Source: Marsupella aquatica
Taxonomy: Eukaryota; Marchantiophyta
DNA length: 64,000 nt
Direction of reading: 5' to 3'
Assembly (NCBI GenBank): GCA_973895155.1
Contig: OZ316893.1
Location: 5,704,001 to 5,768,000 of the forward strand
Shown: positions 47,606 through 57,556 of the stretch, piece by piece
Numbering within the stretch: position 1 is the stretch's first letter
How the letters are laid out: each line of letters opens with the position of its first letter
Notes under the pieces: model-generated
Told to the model about the DNA's origin: nothing
What the model saw: the letters and a program-made list of their open reading frames with translations, nothing else
Database searches by the model: none
Translations under genes and position numbers: made by a program

Positions 47606-48312
47606 TCCTCCAAGAGTAAATACAAACCTAGTTGTAGAGTAAATACTCTTGGCCCTTCTTCATAAAGCCTACTGGCTGTTTCATGAAGATCATCTCTTTC
47701 AAGTTGTCATAGAGAAAAGCAGTAACAACATCCATTTGATCCATCACCAGACCAAAAAACACAACAAGCTGACACAAGATCCGAATTGTAGAATACTTAG
47801 CCACCGGTGAAAAGACCTCATTGTAATCCACTCCTTTCTCCTGAGTGAATCCCTTGGTAACAAGCCTTGCCTTGTAGATCTTGTCTCCACCCTCTAAAGG
47901 AATGTCCTTCAACTTGTAAATCCACTGTCTTGCTGTCTTGCTTGCTATCCACCACTTGCTGACCTCTTGGAAGCTCCACGAGCTCCCATGTCTTGTTGTC
48001 ACTCAAAGATTGCAACTCCCTCTGCATTGCTGCATTCCACTCATGCTTCTGCTCTGAAGCACAAGCCTCACTGTATAAAGAAGGCTCTCCTTCTTCCAAG
48101 ATCAAAGCCATATCATCTTCATCAAGTGCAATGTCAATATCATCTAGGTTAGATGAGTTTGCCCATTGACCATACCTGGTAGGAACTCTAGTAGAACGAC
48201 TGGAAGTTCTTCTAGTAGATGATTCAGGCTGATCTGTTGCTGCTGCTGGCTGAATTTGAGGTACCCCAATAACTATCTGCTCCTCTTGTTCCAACACAAG
48301 AACCAGCTCCAA
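47606..48312 (-). pseudogene. Copia reverse transcriptase, truncated and frameshifted
   Basis: The minus strand shows DNKTWELVELPRG, then after a frame change YKARLVTKGFTQEKGVDYN, EVFSPVAKYSTIRILC, MDVVTAFLYDNLKEMIFMKQ and PVGF, and then stops. The usual following blocks, including the YVDD catalytic motif, are absent. The sequence jumps to FVFTLGGG of the RNase H region instead. An 11 bp direct repeat (AGAGTAAATAC at 47613-47623 and 47636-47646) lies at the junction, consistent with deletion by short-homology recombination or template switching. Confidence 0.88.
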
Positions 48313-48366
48313 GCCGGAGCCTCTCCATCTCTTTTGTCATGAACAACATCATGACTAATCTCCTCC

Positions 48367-49715
48367 TCAACCCGGTCCGGGATGGGAGATTTCCCCTTGT
48401 CGATCAGTATGGGAGTCCTGAGAACTTTCCCCCTCCTTTGATGATCTAGACTCATTAAAGGACACATCTCTACTGACAATTAGCTTACAGGTTACTGGAT
48501 CCCATAACCTATAACCCTTCACACCTTTCTGATAGCCAAGGAAAATGCACTTCTTTGACTTGGACTCCAACTTGGATTGAAGTTGGGAAGGTATAAGCAC
48601 ATAAGCATCACATCCAAAAATCCTCAGATGTGAATAATATGTTGGACACTTGTACGTCATTTCAAATGGCGTCTTGAATCCAATAGAACTGGATGGAGAA
48701 AAATTTACCAAATAAGCTTCAATGTTGACAGCTTCAGCCCAAAACTCATGTGGTAAGCATGATTGACTCAACATACTCCTCGAGCGATCCAATAGTGTTC
48801 GGTTGAGTCTTTTAGAAACACCATTCTGCTGAGGAGTATAATTTGTTGTGAGATGACGGGTAATCCCCTACTCCTTACAATACGTTCCAAATTCCCCGGA
48901 ACTGTATTCACCACCGTTATCCGATCGTAGATATCTCACCTTATTACCAGTCTGATTCTCAACTTGGGCTTTCCACTCCTTAAAAATGGCAAAAACATCA
49001 GATTTACATGTAAAAAGTATATCCACACATACCTTGAGTAATCGTCTATGAACCTGACATAGTATAATTGTCCAGAATGTGAGGGAGTAGGGGTTGGACC
49101 CCACACATCACTATGTACATACTCAAGTACCTCCTTGCTGATGTGAGTTCCAACTCCGAAGGGTTTCCTATGCTGTTTCCCAAGCACACAATACTCACAG
49201 AATTCCAACTTATTTACAAGATTGCAAATTAGAAAGTAATCTTTTTTCTGAAGAATAACCAAACCTTTTTCACTCATATGGCCCAAACAAAAGTGTCACA
49301 GCTAGGCCGTCTCCTCATGAGATAAGGTTACATTGGATTCATCATAGTCTACATTGCCCTCCGAAACGTATAGATTTTTATGTCTCTTTCTCTTCAATAC
49401 AACCTTAGTACCAGTTGAAACCTAAAGGACATTATTAGAAGAACTCCACCGATGGCCATTTGCTTTTAAAACTCCAAGTGAAATGAGATTTTTCATCATG
49501 CTGGGAATATGTCTCACATTCCTCAACGTTCTCACAACTCTATCAAACATCTGAAATCTAACAGATCCAAGTCCAACTACTTGACATGGGATTCTATTTC
49601 CCATCAACACTATCCCATTGGAAACCGTGTAAGAACTGAAAAAATTTCTCCGAGAGCAAATGTGAAAAGTACATGCACTATCTAGAATCCAATCATCACT
49701 ACGTGGATTTGACAC
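48367..49715 (-). pseudogene. Copia protease and integrase remnants
   Basis: On the minus strand, in order: protease active-site region WILDSACTFHIC (DSA in place of the more common DSG), integrase zinc-binding remnant CEYCVLGKQHRKPF, catalytic-core blocks YVHSDVWGP, YYVRFIDDYSRYVWIYFL and RYLRSDNGGEYSSGEF (with its Asp), then a stop, then HEFWAEAVNIEAYLVN and the C-terminal FGCDAYVLIP and KCIFLGYQKGVKGYRLWD blocks. At least two frame changes or stops break it. Confidence 0.9.
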
Positions 49716-49739
49716 TACGTTGAGAGCATAACCTTGGCA

Positions 49740-50654
49740 TCACAATATGTCATCATCATCGAGTAAATTTACCTCATGCAAGCTTGATGCCGCATTAGAT
49801 GATGCAGTAGGGTCTTTTACTCGACAATCCCTTTTCATGTGGCCAGGCTTGCCACATCTCCAACATGCAAGAGACTTTCTCTCTTGCGATTTCCCTCTGG
49901 ATTTAGATCTCCCCCGTGATGTAGATCTAAACCTGTTCTGCCCATTCGTGCACTGCGCTGGTCTTCCCCGATTCACATTCAACGTAGTGCCAAAAGACGA
50001 TGTTGTCTATGCTTGACCCAGTTTCTTCTGAGCATCATCAAACAGTAATGAGCTCACCACCTCATTATACGAAATGGACTTCAGATCTCTATACAAGAGT
50101 ACCTGTTCCAAGCCCTGATAAGACGAAGGTAAGGAGCTTAGCAGAAGCAAGACCTTATCCTCATCTTCAACTCCCTTTCCCAGGTTTGACAGATCCACCG
50201 CTAGACTGTCAAACTCATCCAGGTGATCCTACAGCTTGCTCTCTTTCTTGAGCCCGAGGCTCATCAAGAGAGACTTCTTGTACAACCGGTCTAACGCATT
50301 TTCCTGGTAGTACTTCTCTCTTAGAGCCTTGAACAGTGACGTGCAATCCGCACAATCATCCAGCTTCTTGATGATGTGCGGCTTGAGATAAAGCATCATT
50401 GTATTAACAACAATCACCTGCTCCTGTCTCCATTGCTTCTCGGATATCTCCTCTTCTCCATCATACTACTCTCACGAAGAGAGCAGATGAGCTAAGCCCA
50501 TGGCCCGTAGAACACCTTTCACTTGCTTCTCCCATAGCAAGTAATCAGTACGACCATCGTACTTCTCCACCTCAAACATCATTCCTCTGAATCTTGCCAT
50601 CGCTCTCTTCTTTCCAATTACCGACAGTTCTGGTAATAATACAGCTTCCTCCAT
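49740..50654 (-). pseudogene. Copia gag remnant with CCHC zinc knuckle
   Basis: On the minus strand, FEVEKYDGRTDYLLWEKQ resembles the gag start region, followed by RLYKKSLLMSLGL, then LLSSLPSSYQGLEQVLL, and the zinc knuckle CWRCGKPGHMKRDC preceded by an RS/RG-rich basic stretch. Several in-frame stops separate the pieces. Upstream, the minus strand at 50665-50790 carries an acidic stretch that may be an extension of gag. Confidence 0.9.
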
Positions 50655-50829
50655 TGCACGTCACACCGGTGATCGTACCGGTGTTACTAGTTCCTCCTCA
50701 AATGGTAGCAGCTCCTCCTCAGACTCTCTGTTTGATCTTTGCGATCCTGAAGCTCCACCGACGCCAATTCTTCCAATATCCTCCGAGTCACTCATATGAA
50801 ACAATCATAAAAAAATAGCTTTTTTTGAA

Positions 50830-53800
50830 ACTTCTCATAAAACTCAAAACTCAACACCGTCGCGTAGCCCACAAAGCTAGGAGTCCAATACTGAAAGCCG
50901 AGATCAAAATTGAAATTCAACGGAAAAGTTATTCAAATTTTGGTCGGGGTGGATAAAACCTTGGGAAACTCCCCCGTTTTGACCACCTCAGAGAATAACC
51001 CAAATACCAAGTATAACCCGTCATCGGAATTGCAATGTGATTGGTGCACCGCATTGCCAACTTCAATGGCTACGTCCTCGCCAAAAATAAAACCAAAAAA
51101 ATTACCGTTCGGCGGACAGAATCTTTGTCGGACGGCCGAAAAACAAATCTCTGTTTTTTGGGAATATTCTCGCATAGTTTGACAGGTCTCACAGGGGGCC
51201 ATTCTCCCTATCAGAGCGGTTAAAATGGAGGGCGACAGGTCCTGGCACAAGAGGAAAAGTGAAGGAGGAAGAAAATGCTAAAAAAGGGGCCTAAAGGGGG
51301 CCCTTAAAACCAAAGAATACCCTGTATGGGGTTAGGGATACACCCAGGAGGTACGATGGAGGAGCAAAGACGGGAGCACGGGGGTTTAAGGCAGGGCCGG
51401 CGGCCATAAGGGCCGGCCGGAGGGAGGCCGACGGGGGACGCGGGGTTCGCAGGGGGGCGAGGCACCGGCTCTCCGAGTACAGGGTCGCGTGAGGGGCGAG
51501 GGTGGGAGGGGCAGCGTCCGGTCGCGCTTAGTGCGCCGGCTGGCGCTACGTGAGGCGCCGCTGCGCCTCCAATAACGGGAGTGCGGGGGGGTAACTCAAG
51601 TACACGGGGCCGGGAAGGGGTCGTGTGTATGTACACACACAAGGGGTTACAAAACCCCTATAAAACCAAAAACTAACTCCCACAAAATTTTAAGGAAAAA
51701 AAATAACTCACAAAAAGCCATTGTTTTAAGTGAGAAAAGTGAACGTCATCGACGGGAAAAGTTGCCGAATTGCACCAGCACAGTCCGCAGCTCCAGCAAA
51801 GTAAAAAAATTCCGCCGCGTCGCCTTCACTCCGTGTGACAGGGCCCCAAACCTGGTAGTAACTTAGTGATAACTTATAATTGCGTATATGAGTAGAAAGC
51901 AAGTAGGTGTAGCAAAAGTGTTTGGTTTTCAAAATTTTTAATTTTTGTTAGTTCTAAAAAATTGATGCGACAACCGAAGGCCGGAGTAGAGAGGGGTGTC
52001 GGGCGGTGATGGATGACAAGGGAACCATTGAGGGGGTAAAAGGAGGCCACAAGGCAGCCCAAGGACTTGGAGCCAAGGTGTGGGCATCTTGGAGGGGTGG
52101 GGGCTGGTCGGAGGCTCCACGTAAAGCGCAAAACGGGAAAAATGACCAAAATATAGAAAACATTAAAACTTAAAATAGACGTTGCTGTGCTAGTACTATT
52201 CTAAACATGGTCATGTTTGGATTCAGTTTGAAGCCCTCAATGAGCCCATGCGAAACTGAGGTTTTCTAGTTGATTTTAGGTCTATATCAAACAGGGACAT
52301 CTCTAGGGACCTCAATGCCCGTAAAATGACAAACTAGACAATCTTGGAGTAGTGATGGTGGGAGGGCCCTTAGAAGGAAGGGGTTCCCACAGTTGTGTTC
52401 CCCTTCACCCTTTGTGTGGTCCTCGCATGTTTTTTTTGCTCTCTTTCCCTTCCCCATCGTAGAAGGGCCACCGTAGAAGGGGCCCTCACATTTTCTTCCT
52501 TCCCTTTTTCTCTATTCTCACTTGTGGGGTTTCCATCCATACCTAAACCCTAAACCCTTTCCCTCTTATGCTTGCTTTCAACGTGTGTACGGACCCTGGT
52601 TGTACGAACATCATATTTTCGACCATCTCAAAATCAGGAGTCTATGGGCTTGTTGGAAAGAGCTTGCTGAGCTGAATCCAACGATGTGTCACACGGCCAA
52701 AACGGAGCTAAGACGGGGGAGACACGATAGATCGCATTTTTTTGAGAATACGGGAGTTTTGAGTCCGTACGGATGTCCGTACGGCAGGAGGTCCCAGCTT
52801 TGCAAGAGAAGGAGGAGGTAGCAGCACATACATGGAAACCGTGATCCGTGTTTTTCAAAGCCAGGGCCCCCTGGTGTTGTACAGGCGAAACGGAGGGAGA
52901 CGGTGCCCTGTGAAAAGTTAAACGATCATATCTTGGTCGTTTGACCTCCGTTTTGTGCACTATTTATGGAGCCATGATCAAGAAGAGGAGGGCTCCTCAT
53001 ATATGTTTCAGAAAAGAATTCTGAGAAAATTTTAGTTTCGACAATTATAGGGGCCCCCTCCTTTTACAACGAACCGGTGGTGGCGATCAGGAGGATTGAG
53101 GCTGGTAGGTAGGGTAAATAGATAGGATAGGAGGTGGTGGACTCAAGTGAGTCCTTGTTTAGCGGAGTGGTATCCACTCCAATAGAGAGCGATGAGGAGA
53201 CCAACTCACGGGGCTCAAGCCAAGGCACCGTGAGTGAGGAGGAGGAGGACTGATGAGGAGACCAACTCACAGGGCTCAAGCCAAGGCACCGTGAGTGAGG
53301 AGGAGGAGGAGGACTAATGAGGAGACCAACTCACGGGGCTCAAGCCAGGGCACCATGAGTGAGAAGGAGAAGGAGAAGGAGAAGGAGAAGAGTAAGATGT
53401 TGGAGAAACAGTTGCGGGAGACCCATAAGTCATCACGGGAAACCCAAGCTGGTCACGGTGCCACCGTATCTGCTGGTCACGGTGCCACCGTATCTACTAG
53501 TCACGGTACCAACATTTCATCACCCTCATCATTACCAGTAGAGGTGAGGATTCCAGGGGGTGGAGCCCTGATTCAGTAAGTGAGTCCGGTGAAGACTAGT
53601 GAAGGCTACCCTATTCCTTTAGTGAGTAGTGGGAGTAACTCCCAGTTTCAAACTAGTGTAGGGCCCTTGCTTTTCATGCACTACGGATTGGATGTTAGTA
53701 CCGGCGAAGGCAATGGAGGAGCCACCGGAGGCCAATGTGTATAGTGTGCAGCCGCTCAACCCGGGACCAAGGAGCATTCATGGGATCTCAACTAACGCTG

Positions 53801-54330
53801 GAGCACCCCCATATGCCAACTATTCCAACGCTACTCCCGGGAATAGGCCACCGTGTCCGGGAGTAAGAAAGATCCCTATCTGTTACAATTGTAGAGTGGC
53901 TGGCCACTACGCTAACGCGTGCTCGGAGCCCACACGTCAAGGGAACGGAGATTTTGCCTGGTTGTGTCAATTGTGCAAGGGGGAGGGTCACCTTGCACCA
54001 CACTGTCCAACCTTGGAAGCAATCAAGGCTCAACAAGCCGGAGCACCAGACAAGAAGGGGCCACCACCCCCACTCAAAGAAGCTAACGTCAACTTTCTCA
54101 CTACGGAAGCGATTGACCCGCTTGAGTTCACCCCTACAAGGGAGTTGGTCATCAAACGGAAAGAGCCCGTAGTGGACGTTCCGAAGCAGAGGCTGGTCAC
54201 CATCAAGGAGGAGTTAGTACCATCAGTCATTGTTGTATCTCCAGTTGGGGAGGTACCTATCACGTCGCACTCGGTAACAACTTGGCAGCAATCTAGCTAT
54301 CGAAATGACCAGCTCGCTTCAACCTTCAAC
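50830..54330 (+). mobile_element. Probable nested insertion within the copia leader
   Basis: About 3.5 kb separates the copia primer site from gag, far more than a normal copia leader. It holds a plus-strand (opposite orientation) gag-like ORF with two zinc knuckles, leader-like sequence at 52540-52990 (GTTGGAAAGAGCTTGCTGAG, CGATCATATCTTGGTCGTTT), a GC-rich block at 51340-51620, and tandem repeats at 53191-53515. I infer insertion of a second, Ty3/gypsy-like or non-autonomous element. The borders are approximate; no LTR pair or target duplication was found for it. Confidence 0.5.
53191..53515 (+). repeat. Two tandem repeat arrays
   Basis: Array 1: three copies of a 61-64 bp unit starting at 53191, 53252 and 53316, each with GAGGAGACCAACTCAC, GGCTCAAGCCA and GGCACC(G/A)TGAGTGAG. 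Array 2: three 24 bp units from 53451 built on GGTCACGGTGCCACCGTATC. Both are in frame with the gag-like reading frame, encoding short repeated peptides such as GHGATVS. Confidence 0.85.
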
Positions 54331-54435
54331 TTGAGCTATAATGTGCGATCTCTCGAACACCGCACAACTCACACCGTTGAAAAAAAAACCTCTGGTCTCT
54401 CCCCCAAAAACACGTCGAACATGAATAAAACCTGA
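53692..54435 (+). CDS. Gag-like ORF with two CCHC zinc knuckles
   Basis: A plus-strand ORF of about 247 codons inside the minus-strand copia element. Seen: CYNCRVAGHYANAC and CQLCKGEGHLAPHC, both fitting CX2CX4HX4C, with a proline-rich N-terminal part and KRKEPVVDVPKQRLV-type charged sequence after. The nominal first codon at 53692 is TTG, so the true start is uncertain; an upstream frame at 53295-53579 (charged, with GHGATVS repeats) may be the 5' part separated by a stop. Tandem CCHC knuckles are typical of retroelement Gag and of some RNA-binding proteins. Given the context, a Gag relic is the likeliest reading. No protease or RT follows. Confidence 0.55.
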   Translation: MLVPAKAMEEPPEANVYSVQPLNPGPRSIHGISTNAGAPPYANYSNATPGNRPPCPGVRKIPICYNCRVAGHYANACSEPTRQGNGDFAWLCQLCKGEGHLAPHCPTLEAIKAQQAGAPDKKGPPPPLKEANVNFLTTEAIDPLEFTPTRELVIKRKEPVVDVPKQRLVTIKEELVPSVIVVSPVGEVPITSHSVTTWQQSSYRNDQLASTFNLSYNVRSLEHRTTHTVEKKTSGLSPKNTSNMNKT

Positions 54436-54629
54436 ATGATGCAAACTTTGATTCCTCCGCACCACGGATACCGATCAACGAGTTCTAACCACCATTAGAA
54501 ATCCCTCTCACTAACCTATCCGCTCAGCCACACACATTCAAGTTTCATGCGACGAAACTCCAAATGTACCATCGACAATGAACACTGGAAAAAACCTGTC
54601 ACGAAAAAACCTTGTCTCCTCCCAGGCAT

Positions 54630-54641
54630 GCTCTGATACCA
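54630..54641 (-). other. Primer binding site (initiator tRNA-Met)
   Basis: Reading on the minus strand, TGGTATCAGAGC lies 2 nt inside the 5' LTR. This is the canonical plant copia PBS complementary to the 3' end of initiator methionine tRNA. Confidence 0.93.
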
Positions 54642-54643
54642 CT

Positions 54644-54985
54644 TGTTGAGCATAGACGACATTTGCAACTGCAAGCCCATGAACCATCCAACGCACAAGA
54701 GTGGACACACAAAGATACGTGGTTCACCTCCACATGCGGCTACGTCCACGAGAACACACAAGAGCTTTATTGCTCTAGGTCGACAGACCATACCAAGCAT
54801 CCATAGCACAAGCTCTCCCTATCTCTCAACTAGCTCCGTAACAATGAGCCTAAGTTCCACCAGGGTCTGGTAGCAGCCCTGGCTTAATACACAACAGCAC
54901 TACCGCTAACATTAGCTAAGTCCTAACCCAGGTTAGCCTAACTATGGTTAGCTCATGAGTCACAATACTAGAGCAATATCTAACA
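54644..54985 (-). repeat. 5' LTR of the copia element
   Basis: 342 bp. It begins TGTTGAGCATAG and ends CAATATCTAACA on the plus strand, and is the direct partner of 46653-46996. It is followed by target duplication AAGCC at 54986-54990. Confidence 0.95.
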
Positions 54986-54990
54986 AAGCC

Positions 54991-57317
54991 ATGCTCAGTT
55001 CCACAAGATAAATATTCCCGTATATTTCTTTTTACTAGCTTCCCAATTCTCTAGCAAGTCACGTCAGCATTTTCTATCACAAACTCAAATGTGTATGTTT
55101 GTGACAGTGAGTCCATGTGTGTTTGACGCAAGGCCAACAAAAATGGTTACATTCAATAAGCGTTAAAAAATCAAAAGTAAATTGTCAGATAACAAATAGC
55201 GGGGGTAACAAATTGGGACTGTGAACTGTGCACAATGGTCCCAAGGAAAGGGCATGCCCCCGGATTGATGGATGGGATCAGATGTTGTCATTAATTGTGA
55301 GATTATGCACTTTAAACCAATGGTATGTTCAGCCGTCATGTATTCTTTTTGCTTTCATAATGTAGTTATTCTTTGTTATTAGGCCACTTCAACATCCTAA
55401 GATGCATCAAAAGAGTTCTTTTTGCCATAATCTTGTTGTTTCATGTCCATTTGGAATGAAATTTTACAAGTTTATGCCTAGGTTGGGGGCCTGCTTACTA
55501 AACACATTCAATGGAACTTGGATTTCCCAATACTTATTGTTGACTCTCATCAAACCAATAAAATGAAAGCAAAGGGAAAGAAAAAAAGCGTGGGTTGGGT
55601 TGGGTTGGGTTGGGTTGGGTTGGGTTGGGATGGGCAAGGTGGTGGGAAATAATATGGGGTTGCAAGTTTAATAGATATGAGCAATACACTAGAATGTTCA
55701 TGGCCTATTCTGATTGACATACCGGGTCAAACTCTCACCTCAAGTTGTTTTTAACCTCTTGCCATAACTCCAGCCCATCTTCTCCACCAACAATTTTGTA
55801 TGGACCACCTTTTGCATCATCTCCTATGCAAATTTGCATCAACAACATAGGTAGGGCAATAAATATGTAGTCTCTATGTTTCAGAGTGTCTATGCAACTT
55901 TTGCCTCTCAGTTCCTTCTCGTTGCATTCTCCTCCTCCTCACCTGTGACTCTACTTCCTATCTACAACTCATGCATTGGTTTTTCTGTAGACCATCAATT
56001 TAGCACTATTGTTTTGACCATACACCTTTCGCATTGACAACAGTTTCCCTCACCTTCGCTGATATTTGATACTACTGATTCTCGACAACACTTTTGCTTG
56101 ACATCTACTACTATAATACCCAATCCTGCCTTTTTTTGTAGCATCTTCCGTTTACAAAATGTGGTTTAGGTAGGAATGATCATTGGCTATTTGATCGTGT
56201 GGCATTTTTTCCCAACCGGTTGATTCCTCCATGCACCCTCCTACTTTGCCCAGGAGGACTGATTCTCCCACGTAAAGGTAAAGTGAAAGGATTTGGTGAA
56301 ACTCCAAGAGATTTCAAACAATAAAGAAGTGTCAAGAACATGGAGTAATTATCATCCTCAAGACTAAGCTACTGTGTGACAAGGAGACAAAGAATGAATC
56401 TCAAAGTTAGTTGTGATCTTGCAATAGTTACTTGTTTTGAAGGCAAAAATGAATTGTAGATCAAGAACAGATAGATGTCATTGTTTTTGCTTCAGATAAA
56501 GCCCTCTTATAGTTGGTCATACGAGAATGATGAGTTTTGGAGGATGGTCAAGAATCCAAATTCACTTACTTCTAGCTTCAGTAATTATATTAGCTTCCTT
56601 AGAAACATTAAAGCGCACATAAGGATGGGGTTCACTTACTAATTGTTCTCCTATTTTATTACAACAAGAGACGGGTTGTCATTGTCATTGTCATGCAAGC
56701 TAACAGGATATTTGTTCCCTGTTGCAAGGGAAAAATTCCTTCCAATACCATACTTTTTTCTCACACATTCAAGAAAAAAACCCTAAATATCCAACACTTT
56801 GCTAGCAAACTTGGTCCCTCCCCTCACAGGGTCGACTTCCAAAAATTGTAGGAACCACATGCAATCCAATACAAGTATTCTTGATGGAGCCCCGGATGGA
56901 GCTAAGTCAAATATTGAAATGCATAGGAGGTAAAAGAAGGTATTTAAAATAAAAATTATAGAATATATATTCTGTACTTTGGATTAGACATGGCGGTTCA
57001 CAAAAGGCCTTGAACCTTTTATCGCCAACTCCAGATCCGGAGTCAGATGGGATGACGAACGGCGGGCAAAGTTGCGTAATGCTTTTATTCCCGGTCATAT
57101 CGCACCCGCCAGTTTTCCCGTAGAGAGGAAGGCCAGAAGATGAGCGAGGCATCCTTTTTTTACCAATACTAATATCATTTTACTACGTTTACCAGTGCTG
57201 TCATCATCAGGTTTTTCATGGGGATCTCATCATCTCCCTTAGTAGCTCCCATCAAAGTGTGATATACTTGGTGCAACTAATAACCTTTGGGAAAGGTATA
57301 TTAATTATTATTGGTCC
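54991..57317. other. Intergenic region right of the copia insertion
   Basis: No gene supported. A GGGTT pentanucleotide array lies at 55591-55640. A short stretch at about 56990-57150 is less AT-rich and open on both strands, but no family is recognised. The mitochondrial rps3 fragment begins near the right end. Confidence 0.45.
55591..55640 (+). repeat. (GGGTT)n array, G-quadruplex prone
   Basis: Six to seven consecutive GGGTT units, then a TGGGATGGG variant. Repeated GGG runs with 2 nt TT loops fit a G-quadruplex pattern on the plus strand. It is similar to, but not the same as, the plant telomere repeat (TTTAGGG). Confidence 0.9.
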
Positions 57318-57556
57318 AAAAAAGGGAGAATTGCGTAAGGCCCAGAGGGCTGGACTCAATCTAAATCGTGGTTCAGATTCAAGTTGGTTTAGTGATTACT
57401 ACTATGGAAAATTGTTGTATCAAGATTTCAATTTTAGAGATTATTTGGTTCAATACGTCCACCTACAGGAAACACGTTTGGCTTTCGTCTTGGTATGTGT
57501 ATTATCCACCATTTTCCTAAAAGGGCATTTATTCATCTATCTTTTCTGGATATACT
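57318..57556 (+). pseudogene. rps3: Mitochondrial rps3 fragment in nuclear DNA (NUMT)
   Basis: The plus strand reads LNLNRGSDSSWFSDYYYGKL then [10 protein letters not shown]. After a one-base deletion near 57441-57448, the reading continues in the next frame as [19 protein letters not shown] then [11 protein letters not shown]. This is the N-terminal part of plant mitochondrial ribosomal protein S3. It is clearly a pseudogene: frameshifted, lacking the normal N-terminal residues, and truncated after about 75 codons. There is no intron after WFSD, where vascular-plant mitochondrial rps3 usually has one; the source was either an intronless (bryophyte-type) genome or a spliced copy. The words just before (GPKKGELRKAQ) may be the end of rps19, which often precedes rps3. 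Confidence 0.85.

Larger units (their letters stand above)
46653..54985 (-). mobile_element. Ty1/copia LTR retrotransposon, defective
   Basis: An 8.3 kb element on the minus strand, bounded by near-identical direct LTRs (46653-46996 and 54644-54985), each starting TGTTGAGC and ending CTAACA. Both ends are flanked by the same 5 bp, AAGCC (46648-46652 and 54986-54990), a perfect target-site duplication. The primer site lies next to the 5' LTR and the polypurine tract next to the 3' LTR. Domain order in the minus direction is gag zinc knuckle, protease, integrase, RT, RNase H, which is the copia order. The coding region has several stops and frameshifts and a large deletion removing the RT catalytic core, so the copy cannot be autonomous. 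LTRs differ at roughly 29 of 343 positions by eye (about 8 percent), mostly transitions, so the insertion is old. Confidence 0.95.
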
